DNA of 64,000 nucleotides from Humulus lupulus (taxonomy: Eukaryota > Streptophyta > Magnoliopsida > Rosales > Cannabaceae), in contig NC_084801.1 in assembly GCF_963169125.1 (NCBI RefSeq), positions 75,333,696-75,397,695 on the forward strand, in the 5' to 3' direction. The translations under genes and the position numbers were made by a program. Shown here one piece after another: positions 1 to 12,591 of the stretch. A model generated the notes under the pieces. The model saw only the letters and a program-made list of their open reading frames with translations. It was not told the DNA's origin and did not search any database. The stretch's first letter is position 1. Every line of letters begins with the position of its first letter.

Positions 1-1961
1 ATTCTGAGTTTGGCTGAAGATTGGGGTATAAATGTGAGGTTTAGTCTCGATGAAAAATGCTGGAAATAGGTTGATTTTATGGGTTTGGGGGCTCGGGCCT
101 CGACCCATGTGCTCGAAGAGGCTGGAAGGTCTTTGTTTTGCCTAGGCATGCCGTGATCCTGGGTGTGCAAGTCATGACCCATGTCCTCTAGCAGGGAGGA
201 TCATACCCTTTGTCTAAGTGGCGGGCTGTGGCCCTAAATGGAAAGGAAAGGGAAGCTAAGGATTTTAGGTTCGGGGAGGCTCAGGAATTTAAACCTAAGA
301 GCTCGGGACGAATTCTACTACCCAATTTAGTAGAATTCGAGGTCCTGGAGGCTAGTATTTGTTTCAAAAACATTTAATTGGATTAGAATTTGATGGTTAT
401 CCATTGTTTCTTATGACTAGGGTTACCGTTAAGGCCCAGGACTGAGGATCATTCTCGGGACCGCTTTTTACAATCGCTTGGGACTCAAGGTAAGAAAACT
501 GCACCCATGTGGTTGTGAACGGGACTGAGATTCCTTATAATTGAACGTATGTGTGTTCTGTAACTTATATGACTATTATGTGTAATGTAAAAGTACGACC
601 TAAGGGAGTCGGGGCTGATTATAAGCATACTGAACACAGCTCGGCCTAAGCGAGATGGGCTCAGGAAAATAACCAGAGGGCTCGGACTAAGGGCGTCGAA
701 ATCTAAATATTTGTATTAGAGATTGGATTATATGCTTGAAAGTTATTGTACCCTAATTTCAGCACGAGTCCTTCACTCAGCTCTGGTACAGCTGGAAAAT
801 AAATATACGGAGAAATGACCAATGAAATGATATATGTTTATTGTCAACGTAAGCAACTCTAGTTTCACATGGGCACATGTGGTGTGAGGCGTCCTAGGAA
901 TAACTTGAGCTACAGACATGAAGGTTGTGAAGCACGAGCTCGTGATATTCAAATGGTTGCTGAAGCACAAGCTCGAAGAGATATCCAGCTCGTGATAACT
1001 CAAATATACTACGTACCCTTAGATCCCCAAAGACTCAGGTACTTTTATTCGCTTATTTATGATCAGCCTGTCATATTTAATGTCCCAGATATTAGGAGAC
1101 CATTTACTTTATGATCAAATCATTTCCCAATATAAATGGGAATTATTTGTATTAAATGTAATAAATATGTAAATCCATGATTGACTCACGCGGTTACCCA
1201 AACCTGTCCATGGAATTTCTCTATAACTACTGAGAATATTTGATCGGGAAAGGGATGATTAGTCTGTAATACTAAAACTCTGCCAAAATAGAGAGAGAAA
1301 CAGCAATAATATAGACTCGTGGGCTAGGTCGATTTTAACCAATGAACCACGTAAAAATATATGTGTTCTTGTGAATTCATTTCATATTTCGGTTTATTCA
1401 TAAGCACTAATTAACCTTGTTATTTCTTAAATACACTGTTGGCGAAAAACCACATCAACAAAAGTATATGTTTATCGTCATCTTGTTTAATACTTGTATT
1501 TTGTTGCTATTGAACTGATTGATATGAGGTTTACTATGTATGCTCTGTTACTACCTATGTTTTGTTAATTTAGTCTTCTTGTTGGGTCTTAGCTCACGGG
1601 TGCAACATGGTGTAGGTAAAGGCAAAGGAAAACTGGACCAACCATGAGTTGGAAAGCTCTAGGGGCGGAGTATACATCGACAGCTGCTCCACCACCACGG
1701 TCGAGGGAATTTACAGGAACTAGAGCTCTAAACTGTATTTTTCCATTTAGACTGGCTACTGCTATATTAAATTTTGAGAGTCGTTTCCGCCTTGTAATGA
1801 AACTCTTATTTTAATGAAAATCAATCATTTATAATAAAAATATTTTAACCCCAACCTGTCAAATGACTTTAGAAACACATTTCAGTTCAAATGAGTGATT
1901 AGCATGTCTTACACTATTTTAAACACACAGTGTAACAGTCTTGGTTACCCAGGGCGTTACA
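1..1961 (+). repeat. Group T LTR, 3' part (cut by window edge)
   Basis: The last bases, ending AGGGCGTTACA at 1961, are the reverse complement of the start of the LTRs at 7945 and 12958, so this is the 3' part of a T-family LTR read on the plus strand. Its beginning lies left of the window. No primer site (TGGTATCAGAG) follows 1961, so it is a solo LTR or a 3' LTR rather than a 5' LTR. It abuts decayed pol of element A, into which it probably inserted. Positions 747-1460 are a separate inserted LTR. Confidence 0.8.
747..1460 (+). repeat. Solo group R LTR nested in the T LTR
   Basis: It starts TGTACCCTAATTTCAGCACG, close to the start of element E's LTR (TGTGCCTCCTAAAATTCAGC on E's own strand), and ends ACCACATCAACA, the typical group R end. 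There is no internal domain, so it is a solo LTR left by LTR-LTR recombination. The target duplication is imperfect: AAAGT follows the 3' end at 1461-1465 and also lies at 739-743, three bases before the 5' end. T-family LTR sequence continues on both sides. Confidence 0.78.
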
Positions 1962-2921
1962 TGTACATATCTCAATATATCAAAAACTTACACAATCGAG
2001 GTAAATTCTAGAAGTCTGAGTCATTCCTTCAAATTTTTAGTCTATCTGAAGGTAATTAATAATTCTAAGTCCCAATCTTATACTCATCGTCCTTTACAAC
2101 CCTTTTTTCAGAACATAAGAAATAAAGAGACTCTGTCCGACACCATCGACTTTGATGTCCCACAGAGATGTACGATCTCCCTTCACCTATACGCATTATT
2201 GTGATACCCATTCACACGAACCAGAGTGTGCTAACTCAATCTATTGAGTCACAACTTTTGTATCCAATCATCATATTTGTAGTATAATGTAATCCACTCT
2301 TATGGTCCACAACTATACCCTTTTACCTTCGAATATAAATATTCAGATCTTAACATCCATTAAAATCTCCTGGTTACAAAAATCATAAGGAGGTAGTACA
2401 AGACTCATCTAGAATCTCCACCTCAATGCCAAGCTTCATCAGATCACTCAACTGATCCTCATATCTTAACCCATTCATATTAAAATGGTAGGATTCTGAA
2501 CAATTCCTACAAGATTTTCTCTTTGAATTCCATAGTTCATAGAAGTATATCTGCCAACCATCAACTGCAGATTCTATAGAAATCTTGGTCTTTACCTTGT
2601 CTGACTTTACAGTAATTTGTGGCGACCTATCCAAGTAGCACATACCTTTCCAACTCAAGATGGTAGCCTCCACATTAATTTTCTCTATGCAATAAAGGGT
2701 TTCCAACGTGAATCATCCATTAATTACCACTAGGGCCTTAATCTCATGGTTATTCCTCCATGGGTGACAAAACGCTCTTTCTACTAGTGTGCACACTTCT
2801 ATTCCATAGGTGCCGTCACCGCACCCTAATCATGGCTATCTAGCATTACCGTCAACTTAATGCTCCATGTATAACATTTGTGTTCTTATTTCTTCATCTA
2901 CCATGAAGCATGAACACCCAC
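1962..2921 (-). pseudogene. Element A pol remnant, RNase H end to integrase
   Basis: Minus-strand residues read near 2630-2680 (NVEATILSWKG) resemble the NVVADALSRK end of a Ty3/gypsy RNase H domain, and LGIEVEILDES near 2410-2450 resembles the linker before integrase. Further left only short integrase-like scraps remain. The frame is open from 2706 to 2383 but broken on both sides. The same pol continues at 5028 beyond the solo LTR. Call rests on short motif similarity read by eye. Confidence 0.5.
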
Positions 2922-5027
2922 TGTAACGACCCAAATTTGCTAATAAGGCTTAGGGCCTTGATTAGTGTGCCTGGAGGGCAATAAGTGAATTATGGATATA
3001 ATATGTGAATTTATGTGAATATGTGATAGAGATGCATGTTTAGTTGTATTAAATATGCATGTGGGACCCGTTTGGTTATTAGGGGTATGTTTGAGATTTT
3101 AGCCCGTTGAGGGTATAAATGTGATAAATGTGATATGTTTGTGATATATCTGTGTAGCACGATCCGAGACAGTCCTAGGGAGCAGTTAGCCAGAAAGTCA
3201 CAACGGGGTTGAGAATCTGACTCGGGGCGAGTTGAGGGTTATTTTGGGTATTAGGTGTTTTATGGGGTTATCGGGTTATGAAAATAAATATTTGGAGATG
3301 TTTTTGAGGTTTTAATGTCTAGGAGGGAATATTTGGGGAAATTTACCATTTTTCCCTCGGGGACGTTTTTGGTACCCCAAGCCTTGAGGTACCCTTAAGC
3401 TTAAGTTAAATAAAACAAAACGTAAGAAGCTTTCAGAATTTGTAGAAACCGACTTTTAGATACTTCTCTCTTCCTTTATTTTTTCTCTAAGGCATAGCAA
3501 AGGAAAGGAAAGTGGTGGTGGAAGTTAATCTAACTAAGGAATTGAAGCTAGAGTTTGAGGGCTAGAAGCTTGAGGGCTTAGGAGATCAACTCAGAGACTT
3601 AATCCATGAAGGGTAAGCTTTAAATTACAAGAAATTCTCTTGAAGTTTCTGTTGGTTTTCTTAGAATATGCATGTCGATGGGTGAAGGATTGATTTTGGG
3701 TTTGATGAGGTTTTTGGCTTAAGTTCTTATTAGGTTTTGCTGCTGAAATTGTTTTAAGACTTTTGTGATTAATGTTTGGATTGTTAGGTTGATTTCTATG
3801 GATGATTGGCTGGGTTTTAGAAGAGCAAATGGGGATTTTTCTGAGTTCGAAGGGTCAGGCCGCGACATTGTTCTTGCTGAGCCGCAGCCCTACGAAGCAT
3901 TTGGGTGGCCTGGAAGAAGGGCGGGCCGCGGCATGCCCTAGCTAGGGCCGCAGCGGGGCTGCTCTATTTTGGGTGTGCTCTCGGGTTTGGAGGTGGGCCA
4001 CGGCTCTTAGTGCCATTTTGTGCTTTAAAGTGTGGTTGGGCTTGGGAAATCAAAGGTTAAGGCTCGGGATGAATTTTATCACCCGGATTGATAGAATTCA
4101 AGGTCCCAGAGATTAGAATTATGACTCAAAGCTATTTAATGGATTGGAACTTGATGGACGAATATTGTTAATTCGTTGTGACTAGGGTTTCGGTGAGGCT
4201 CAAGTTAGGGGACTGTGCTTAGGACATCGGTGCTTGGAAAGCTCGGGACACAGGTAAGAAAACCACTGTTTCCATAGAGCTTGTATACAGGGCAGAGCCC
4301 TAAATGATTGTATTGCGGGGCATAGCCCTTTGATTGAATTTTTTTCATGTTCAGTATATGCTTTATTATGCTATGAATGCAAATGTGTGAATGTTCGGCA
4401 AGAGCCGAGAACGGCGCAGGCCGAGGTGGGCAAGGCCGGGAATGGCAAGGGGCTGGGAGCAGCGTTGATCACGTGGAGTGCGAGTTGCCAGGGCGGGACC
4501 CTAAAGGGTACCTGTGATATCCTCACGGTGTGGACCGTGAACCCAGGGCCTGGTAAAGAGCCTAGGACGGAATGGTCGTATGTGTTTAGCCTATTGATGG
4601 CCTGTTTATATGCTGAGTGTTTGTTATGCATATGTTTTCTGCTTGTAAGGGTTTTCTTGCTGGGCTTCAGCTCACGGGTGCTCTGTGGTGCAGGTAAGGG
4701 CAAGGGCAAAATTAACCAACCATGAGTACGGAGAGCGTGAAGCGGCGTGTACATCTTTGGCCTGCCTGGCTGCCACAACCAGTGGTTTTGACAGATGATT
4801 GTATTAAAACCCAGATTTTGTCGTCTAGTCGACTTTTTTTGTACTTATATGTTGTAGATATTTCTAAAGAGTATTTTGGGATCCCAAACTCAGTAAATGG
4901 AATTATTTTCGAAGTTTATATCTATGTTTATAATTTAATTACATCTTTGTTCTAAAACCTCGATTAGCGAGTTGAATGCACATTTTAAACTCACTTAGTA
5001 ATGGCTCTAAGGAGGTAGGGCGTTACA
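2922..5027 (+). repeat. Solo group T LTR inside element A
   Basis: This 2,106-bp LTR starts TGTAACGACCC and ends GGGCGTTACA, in opposite orientation to element A. The flanking 5-mers CCCAC (2917-2921) and CACAC (5028-5032) agree at four of five positions, consistent with an aged target duplication. No primer site, polypurine tract or coding domain adjoins it. It contains a GC-rich stretch (about 3850-4010, repeated GCCGCGGC-like words) and a short minisatellite of GGCxxGGCC-type words near 4400-4455; related stretches occur in the other T LTRs. The open frames inside it have no recognisable product. Confidence 0.82.
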
Positions 5028-6299
5028 CACACCCTTTTCAGTCTGTACATGGGCGCAACCTAGTTTTTGCTGCACCACCCTATAGTTTCATGTCTTAGGC
5101 AAGGATAGTATCCGTCATGCCATTCTTTTGTATCGGTCCATTGCATATAGGTTCTGATACAAGGGCATGCTATCCAACCATAATTCTATCTTTCGAAAAA
5201 ATTTCACGAAACTATCCATTCAGAAAAACTTTAGGTTCTTATGCTACCTCAATCTAGGATATGGTTGTCTTCAAAGATGCTTCAAGTAGTAGCCGATGTG
5301 TCTTACCGATCTAATTGTTCTTGTCACTCCTCAGGTGTTGCTTAAGTAATTTCGTTGTGGCTTCCATCTAAATTACTTCATACATGATCCCATCACTTCC
5401 CATAATGTGACCTTGAATACCCCCTGGATAAATCGAGGCTTACTCCTTCTGGATCCTTACCTGTAACCCTTCTTCCTTAATCTTGGTACTATCAATGAAG
5501 TGGTCATTTGCATTCGGCCTCTAACTGGGAGTAGACCGAAATATCCCTAATAAATCTGAATATAGCTTGTCCATGTCATTTCTGTATTCTCTACTTGTAG
5601 AACATACCTGTGTCGTTGAACCATTGGGCAGTTAAGAACCTTCACTGAAAATCCATCACATCCTACTAGGTGTAAAAAGTAATTCCTAAAATGTCTCTTT
5701 CCTTGATCCCCAGCTTGTAATAACCAGATCAAGGGTCAATTCCTGAGAACATTGTCCTACTTTGCAACTGGGAAATTGCACCCTTCATTCTTAGTGAACG
5801 GTGTTGACGTGCCCCAAGATGAGATGCTCTGTCTGATCAACCCTCAACTCAAATACTTCTTCAACAGAACCTTTAATTCTTTCCTTTGAGCTAATGTCAT
5901 TCTTTATGATATCCCTGATACCGTCTATCCCTTTCTTAATCTTGCAGCATACTCAATTCCTTAACGTAACAGTGATCTCCATAATCCTCTGCGCACCCAT
6001 CTAAAACCTTACTGGCCGATCCAGTCTTCATCTAGTGCAATTGGTGTATTCCAAGTGGTGCCTGCCACAATATCTAGGTACCCCATAGATGTAACAGGGT
6101 TCTTTCCTTTTAAATCCAGAAATCATCATCATTTTTTGTTATCAATAGCTGTCCCTTATTTGGTAAACTAATTTGTACTCATAATCATATCAAAGTACTT
6201 ACATGGCAAACTCAATCAATTATACTGTCAACCTTCTACAAACAGCACTTTAACCCTTCTCTTGAGGGTTACCAATTTTCCCAGCAGGCACTAATATCT
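5028..6299 (-). pseudogene. Element A protease and reverse transcriptase remnant
   Basis: Minus-strand reading near 5690-5750 gives frameshifted pieces resembling the SGYYQ and IKE boxes of Ty3/gypsy reverse transcriptase, with VYSQ further on near 5535. No intact YVDD or FIDD active-site box could be read. The stretch sits between the gag remnant and the RNase H remnant, which is the expected place for protease and reverse transcriptase. It carries many stops and frameshifts and cannot be functional. Confidence 0.5.
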
Positions 6300-7900
6300 C
6301 AAGCCCCATGGCACAACAACCGTGAAGCATGTGCCCCATATCTAGGTCTCTTCCAAGAGATACATAGCACCGAACTCATTCCGCTCAATATATAACAAGG
6401 AACGAGAACAAGAGAGCAAACCAGTCAACTCCGAGGGACTAGCCTCGAACTTTGACTATATCAAGGCGGACCCTCGAATTGTGGTGGAGTAATCTATACT
6501 CCTTGGTTCTTCCAACTTTGATTTCGGGAAATCCTTCCTAACATGCCCAATTGTTCCCCATAGAAAACACATGCCTTCACCCGGCATCCTCCCAGATGGC
6601 GTCTCCCGCACCTGGCGCAAACAAGATGACTTCTCCAGGCCTCATTACCACTCTGAATACTATGCCCCTCTTGTCAGGACCAGGAGTAGTATAACTATTA
6701 GGGGTCTTTCTTTTTCAGTTACTGGGCATCTGCCCCTACCTGGTCCCACTAATGGGGATACCATTGCTTGAGCTTCCTGCCCTATGGCACTCTCACCCAT
6801 ATCTCATCGCTTGTGTCTTCTATAACAAGATCCTCCCTACTACCCAAGCATAGAAAGAAGTCTCAGGCACTTGAGTGATCCTAACGCTCTGGGCCATCCC
6901 AAGTTTCAAACCTTACATGAATTGTTCCTTCCGGACCACATACGTTGGTATCAAATCAAAAGCAGATCTAACCAGCCCATCACATTCAGTGACATACCTT
7001 GTCACTAGCTTACCATCCTAAACTGAGTTCATAAACCCATTGGTCTTCGCAGTTTGAACTGCGTCACAGTAGTATCTATAATCGCACAATTTTCTGAATT
7101 CCTCCAAAACCCTCATGACAACATTCTGAATCTGGGATACTACATCCCACCACATTCGGGCATCTTCCTGTAGAAATACGTTGCAAGAAGAACCCTGTCA
7201 TTGCCTACCACTCCTATATAATCAAGGGTGGGGCTGATCATGCCCATCCCCTGTTCAGCTCTGCGTAAATCCAAACCTTCCTCGAAAAATGGAGGATAAT
7301 GTTTCTGGAGTCTTTCATACGATAATTCTCATCTGTTTCCACGCTTAGATTGAACCAACACTGGTGCCAATACTGTCAAGATATACGAAGCAGCGTTCCC
7401 CGGCAGAACCTGCTGTCTCAACCATCTAATCTCATCATCCTGATCTAGCAATCTTGCTTACATACCAGCAAACATCTGCTTCGAATTCTAGGGGCAGGTG
7501 GAGGGTTCCAACAACGACTATCATCTGCAACCCCCCCCCCCCCATACTAACGATACCAGGTCCAATTGACTACCTTCGATACAAAATTCCTAAATCTGTC
7601 CCCAGTCAATGACTTAACCTCTCAGCCCTGATATTCATATCAAGAATTATCCCATGGGCAACGCCAAACAATCATAATAACCCGACACACAATATGCATA
7701 TCAAAACACAAATCTACAATGTTCATGCGTCAATTATCGAATCCTATTTCCACCAAATACATTCATACACATCACGCTCTCTATACTAGCATGCAGATAG
7801 GGCACATAGGTTTAATTTAAATAATTAACCACATAATCATGTCAATAGATACCAAACCGCAAGTCGAGCTTATCTTTAGCAGAGAGTGTACATGCCCAGC
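6300..7900 (-). pseudogene. Element A gag remnant
   Basis: In pieces on the minus strand one can read a retrotransposon Gag core: FRKLCDYRYYCDAVQTAKTN near 7060-7110, followed by GKLVTRYVTECDGLVRSAFD and a PTYVVRKEQF block near 6930-7010. A decayed zinc knuckle (GTIGHVRKD) lies near 6530-6570. This matches the Gag order seen in the better preserved T copy H at 51224-51883. A run of 12 C lies near 7531-7542. Stops and frameshifts are frequent, so it is dead. Confidence 0.65.
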
Positions 7901-7929
7901 CAGTCTTCAGGAACCCTTAAACCTAGACC

Positions 7930-7941
7930 GCTCTGATACCA
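7930..7941 (-). other. Primer binding site, initiator-Met tRNA (element A)
   Basis: The minus strand reads TGGTATCAGAGC, complementary to the 3' end of plant initiator methionine tRNA. It begins three bases inside the LTR end at 7945, the expected spacing, and fixes the LTR at 7945-10254 as the 5' LTR of a minus-strand element. Confidence 0.88.
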
Positions 7942-7944
7942 AGT

Positions 7945-10254
7945 TGCAACGCCCTGGTTATCCAAAACTGTTACATTGTGTGTTTAAAATAGTGCTTAAC
8001 TTGCTAATCAAGTCATTTGAAGTTAAATGTGTAATTAATGACTAAGTCAAGGTCAAGTATTAAAGATTTGGTCAAAAAATGGTTATTTTTCATTAAAATA
8101 TTAAGTTTACACACGTGATCCCAAAATCAGTTTACAGATTTGTAAATGACCAATAGAATACAACTTAGCAGTCCTAAGCGGCAAAACAAGGTTTAACCCT
8201 AGTTCTTCCAAAGCTATTGTGACAGTGGCGATCGAGCAGGCTTCATATGTACTCACCGCCCCTGAAGCTCTCCAACTCAGTGTTGGTCTAGCTATCCCTT
8301 TCCCCTACCTGTCCCATGTAGCACCCGTGAGCCAAGGCTCAGCAAGAAAGCTTAAACCAGCATGCACAACTAGGCAATAATATAAACACAATAAACATAA
8401 ATCATCTGATTCAATTAACAATAGAATTTATGTAACCAACCATCAGTAATATTCAACTTAGTCAAATACGTAAACAAAACTCATCAATTAATAGAAATGA
8501 TTTAGTGTGAACCACACTTCTATTTATGGTATAATCTCTAAGCCCGACGCCCTTAGGCTGAGTCCTGTGGTCTCTTAGCCGACCTCGACACCCTTAGGTC
8601 GGGTTGCGTTCTACACACTTGCTATCAGCCCCTGGCACCCTTAAGCCAGCCTGCAAACAGATATATAATCACAAATTCATATTGCATAGCAAGTAATCAA
8701 TGGCAGTGTATACAAGCGTGCCCATCCAGATATTCTTAGCTACAAATATGTTCATATTCATATTATATTCGTTAACAGGGCTTTATGTCCCATTCACAAC
8801 TTTGGAGCAGTTTTCTTACTTTAAATCTCAAGCAGCTAGCATATGGCAGCCTCAAGCACGATCCCTAATCCTGAGCCCTTGCGGTATAACCTAGTCACAA
8901 TGCGATAATGGATAACCATTAAAATCCTAAACCAATTAAAAGCTTTGGTATAAATTACTAGACTTCGGGACTTCGAATCTTACTAAACTGGGTATTAGAA
9001 ATCATCCCAAGCGCTTTGGTTTAATTCGTCGAGCCCCAACAGCCAAATTTGGCTAAGGCTGCCTAGGTGTGTTGTGACCTATCCCCAAGGGTCACGGCGC
9101 GCCCCCAAGTTAGAGGCGCCAGCCCTCAAGACCCAAAGGTAGGCAGGCCACAACTGGCCCCTTTAAGGATGCGTTGCCCATGAACTAGTTCGCGTCGCGC
9201 CCCCGTGAACCCAAAAATCCTAGGGCTTTTCAATGTTTTCTCCCCAATTCAAAGCCATAGAAATCAACCTAAACATGTTCTAAAGCAATAACTGAGACTA
9301 CAACTGCCAATAACACCTTATAAACATCACAAACAACCCAAAAGACCAAGCCCAGTGGTTAACCCAATATATAATCCAACCATCAACTGAACAACTCAAC
9401 CTAGCTATGTTATAGCAGAAACACACCAAAACCAGAGCTAAAAATCTGACCTTAACTGTAAATTTTGACTCCCCTTGACTTGCTTTACTTATTCCTAGCT
9501 TCAATCCTCAGCCCTCAAGCTTCAAATTCCCACCTGCTGCATCAATTCCCCAAGAGTCTCACCAAGGTCTTCAAGTGCACCAAAATTGAAAGAGAGAGAG
9601 AGAGAAAGAAAACCATATAAAAGAGAGAGAGACAGACAGACAGACAGAGAAAGAGAGGTTCTGGCCACTTCCTAATGTTTTTCTTAAGTTTATCCCTTAA
9701 CGCAAAAGACAAAAATGCCCTTAAATTCATCGTTAGCCTTTCTAACACAACCAAGGGAAAAATCGTCTTTTCTACCATTTTTTTGCTAAACCTCAAGTAG
9801 CCCTATAAACTCCCAACTATTTCCAACATGCTTAATTGATCACCAAATAATTACTTGTTAGCCAATAAATCCCAAATACACACTAAGTCTCTGAAATACC
9901 CCTAGGCTCGCCTAGAGCTGGGTATTGGACCCCGTTGTGACTATTCTGCTAATTCGCTCACTAGGATCGCCTCGAGCTGAATATTGCTAATATATCCCAA
10001 TAATAATGTGGTCTCAATCATTCACACATATATAATTGCATTTATGCCTGCAATAAGCCAATACTACAAATATGCCCTTATTATCAAGAACGGGCCCACA
10101 TGCATATTCAATACACATAAACATGCATTTAAATCCACATTATCATATAAATCATGTATGCCAAGTAGTCACACATTTATTCAATTAATTCAACATGTAT
10201 ATCCCATTATGCCCTCCATGCACATAGCCTTAACAGTAAATTTTGGACGTTATA
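7945..10254 (-). repeat. Element A 5' LTR (group T)
   Basis: This 2,310-bp LTR in plus coordinates begins TGCAACGCCCTGG (usual TGTAAC mutated at one base) and ends GGACGTTATA (usual GTTACA mutated). It shares blocks with the LTRs at 1-1961 and 12958-15470, such as TTACATTGTGTGTTTAAAAT just inside its start. A GA/CAGA-rich simple repeat lies at about 9588-9657 and GC-rich words at about 9060-9200. No functional coding region is supported inside it. Confidence 0.85.
9588..9657. repeat. GA/CAGA-rich simple repeat
   Basis: Runs of GAGAGAGA and four CAGA units lie inside the element A LTR. Simple-sequence expansion; no other role visible. Confidence 0.8.
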
Positions 10255-11560
10255 GATGCCCTGAGGCCTGTTCACTTCGGAGGAGCGAGGGTGAGACCCA
10301 CACATGCTTAGGACTTACCTCTTCTCCTACGTACTTAGCATGGTACAAGACAATATGAGTTTTACCTTTATCAAAGGATGAGGACTCCACCCTCGCTTGG
10401 CGCTCTTTCTCATGCTCTTTGTCCTCTTCAGCCTCCAAGATGGCTCGGATGGTGAGAACATTTTTGACGTGTTCTTCTTGCATCTATCGGGTGAACTGGG
10501 CAAGTGCTAGTCTATCCACGTACTCCGTATGAAGGGCAGCTTCATGTCTGAACTTCTTCGAGTTCCGATAGGAGGAGAGTTCCAAGAGGACAATGTGTTG
10601 GCTCTTCTGGAGGAGGCTAAACTAGTGTAGATGAGCCTTCGTGACAAGACAACTGAGCTCCATCTCCGAGTTTGGAAGACTCTTCATCTTCTGGAGCCTG
10701 TCGTAGGCTATGACAAGTAGAGTGCGGCAGGAAGGGCCTATCAATAGAAGAATGTCTAAGTAGGGAAGGACAAGCATAGAAGAACTAACCCAAAGCAAAG
10801 GTTAAAACACTTACCAACCATGGTAAAGTCCAGGAGAAGAGTAGGGTTGGTCTACATGGGGAAACCACTTGTGAAAAAGAAGTGATCTTTGTGGTCCCTT
10901 GCCATGCTCTTGTTGTTGCACAGAGCCTTGTACACCAACCCTAGATAGGTGTGCTTCATAAGGGTGTAAGACCCATCAAACTTCGTCTTCCGTGGGCATG
11001 CTCGAAAGTTGTATACGTACAAGAATTCGGCAAAAGAAGGCACATGTCAATTCTATTTGCGGTACAGGATGTATAGTCTAGCCAACACCCAGTACCCTTT
11101 CGGGGTCAGCTGGAAGGGGGCTATGCCAATAAATTTGAGGAAGTCGACGTAGTACTGGTGTAAGGGAAGGGTTCCCCCTGCTTGCAGATGTGAAGTGCTC
11201 GAGGCTGCGAGGCCATTCACGCTCTGGTGTGCCCTTTCTGACTCTCTGGGTAGGCATATTAGAATTTCATCACCATTCCTATAGTTGGAGATGATCTTGT
11301 TCAGTGCCCCCCGATGCCTCAATTTGTTGGAGATGTTCTTGGCTTCGAAGTCATCAACTGTGTAAGGATGAGTCCTAGCCAGAGACCCCTTGTTTACCTC
11401 CTCCTCTGAGGCACCACCTCGAAATGTTCACTACGCTGGATGAGCTTGCTCTCTGACCACTAGGGCTCGGCCCTGCTCTAGAGTAGTTCTCTCCTTTCTT
11501 CTGTTACCCATCATGCTTCTCAGGCCATGTCAATAATTTCTTGATCGGAGTGATAAAAGC
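10255..11560 (-). pseudogene. aORF remnant of element C
   Basis: Minus-strand residues encoded at 11053-11322 include LHQYYVDFLKFIGIAPFQLT followed by PKGYWVLARLYILYRK, matching the conserved core of the aORFs in D, F and G (GVANYFGAAPFQITPNGYRM-type). The block at 10852-11043 corresponds to the next part of the same exon, ending FFTSGFPM like FFMSTGFRN in F. A stop separates the two blocks. The downstream exons are lost where element A inserted at 10254/10255. A TATA box at 12221-12228 and a GTAAGT donor at 11990-11995 remain upstream, so the promoter layout is still visible. Confidence 0.72.
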
Positions 11561-12220
11561 CCTGCTGGTGGAGTTGGTGTAGCTCTTCGAACTTCTTAAA
11601 TAGATAAAATCAAGCAGTTAGCGTCCTGACCAGAAGAAAAATAGGCCAAAACAAGGATTTCTAAGACAATTGCTCGAGGGGTGGAGGAGAAGAAAAATTC
11701 TAAGGAATTGGGGTGTCCTCAGAACCAAAATTTGATGCCAGAAAGAACCACCAGAATTGTGAACTTCGTCTGAATATGAAAATTTTCCAGATTCTTGTCG
11801 AATGTCCAGAAACACAGAAAAAGTGTAAATAGGCCCAAGTGACCCGTTTCGGTATTTTTTAACACCAAAATGGGTTTAAAAGGCCAGAAAAAATACCAAG
11901 AGGACTTGTAACTCCTAGAGACAACCACAACATAAGCATGAATACAAAGTGTCACAAAAATCTCAAACACAGTAAGATAAAAGGTAGAGACTTACTCGAG
12001 GTGAATCTCTGATAAGTTTTGTAATGCGTCGGGACAAGGAAATACTTTATGTCATTGATGTAGAGATATTCTAATTCTCTCCAGCCACCCAGGTCGTCGA
12101 TGAGAGAATGAAGATGGTGTTTTCTTTTTATGGTTTGGGAGGGAAAGGGCAAGAGTGAAGGGCTCTGGTTGTTGAGGACATTTCAAATGCCAATAATGTT
12201 GAGGCTAGGGGGAATTTCAA

Positions 12221-12228
12221 GTTTTATA
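12221..12228 (-). promoter_or_regulatory. TATA box of element C aORF
   Basis: The minus strand reads TATAAAAC. It lies about 225 bp upstream of a GTAAGT donor (plus 11990-11995), the same spacing as in element F. Inferred from this shared layout; no transcript evidence. Confidence 0.55.
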
Positions 12229-12576
12229 CTCAAAAACTTAAAGAGACAGTAATCTCCCCTAGTCATTGATCTTCTACAGGGTAGGTACTCAAGTGTGATC
12301 CAATGGTCAAGGTGGCCAAGGCATGGATCACGATCATTAGCATGGGAAAATAGAGCCTTGGGTATGGGGAGAAGGGACACTTCAGTATGTAATGGACGTT
12401 TTGGGCGTGGAGTGGACTCCTCATTAATTGCACCGATTGATGGACCCAACAATGGGGAGTCAGCACGTGGCATTACCTTTCTGGGGTGCGATGTCATGGG
12501 AAGCCAGAGCGTCATCCCCCGAGAACCTTTGAAATAACTCATCAGTTTAAGTCTCCACTAACCAAGGACAAGTGAA

Positions 12577-12591
12577 GACTTGGGGGGAAAA
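12577..12591 (+). other. Polypurine tract of element C
   Basis: GACTTGGGGGGAAAA lies directly before the LTR start TGTTGTTCG. Similar tracts (AACTTGGGGGGCAAA type) sit next to the 3' LTRs of D, E and G, so this marks a 3' LTR on the plus strand. Confidence 0.78.

Larger units (their letters stand above)
1962..10254 (-). mobile_element. Element A: decayed chromovirus-type Ty3/gypsy element
   Basis: On the minus strand the order is 5' LTR (10254 to 7945), initiator-Met tRNA primer site (7941-7930), gag, protease, reverse transcriptase, then the RNase H-integrase junction down to 1962. The 3' LTR is not in the window. A solo LTR (2922-5027) interrupts the pol remnant. Every reading frame is broken by stops and frameshifts, so the element is old and inactive. 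The bases GATGC at 10255-10259 would be one target duplication; the partner is not visible. It inserted into the aORF of element C. Confidence 0.7.

Noticed and set aside
4330..4955. Coding region in the T LTR (open frames of 77-135 codons on both strands)
   Set aside because: The frames lie in LTR sequence, overlap on both strands and are not kept in the other T LTRs; no domain is recognisable.
7531..7542. Run of 12 C as a regulatory or structured element
   Set aside because: It is a lone homopolymer in decayed gag and may be slippage or a sequencing artefact.
7930..7941. Possible tRNA gene at TGGTATCAGAGC (also 52404-52415)
   Set aside because: Only the complement of the tRNA 3' end is present, placed three bases from an LTR end; no cloverleaf is present. 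It is a primer binding site.
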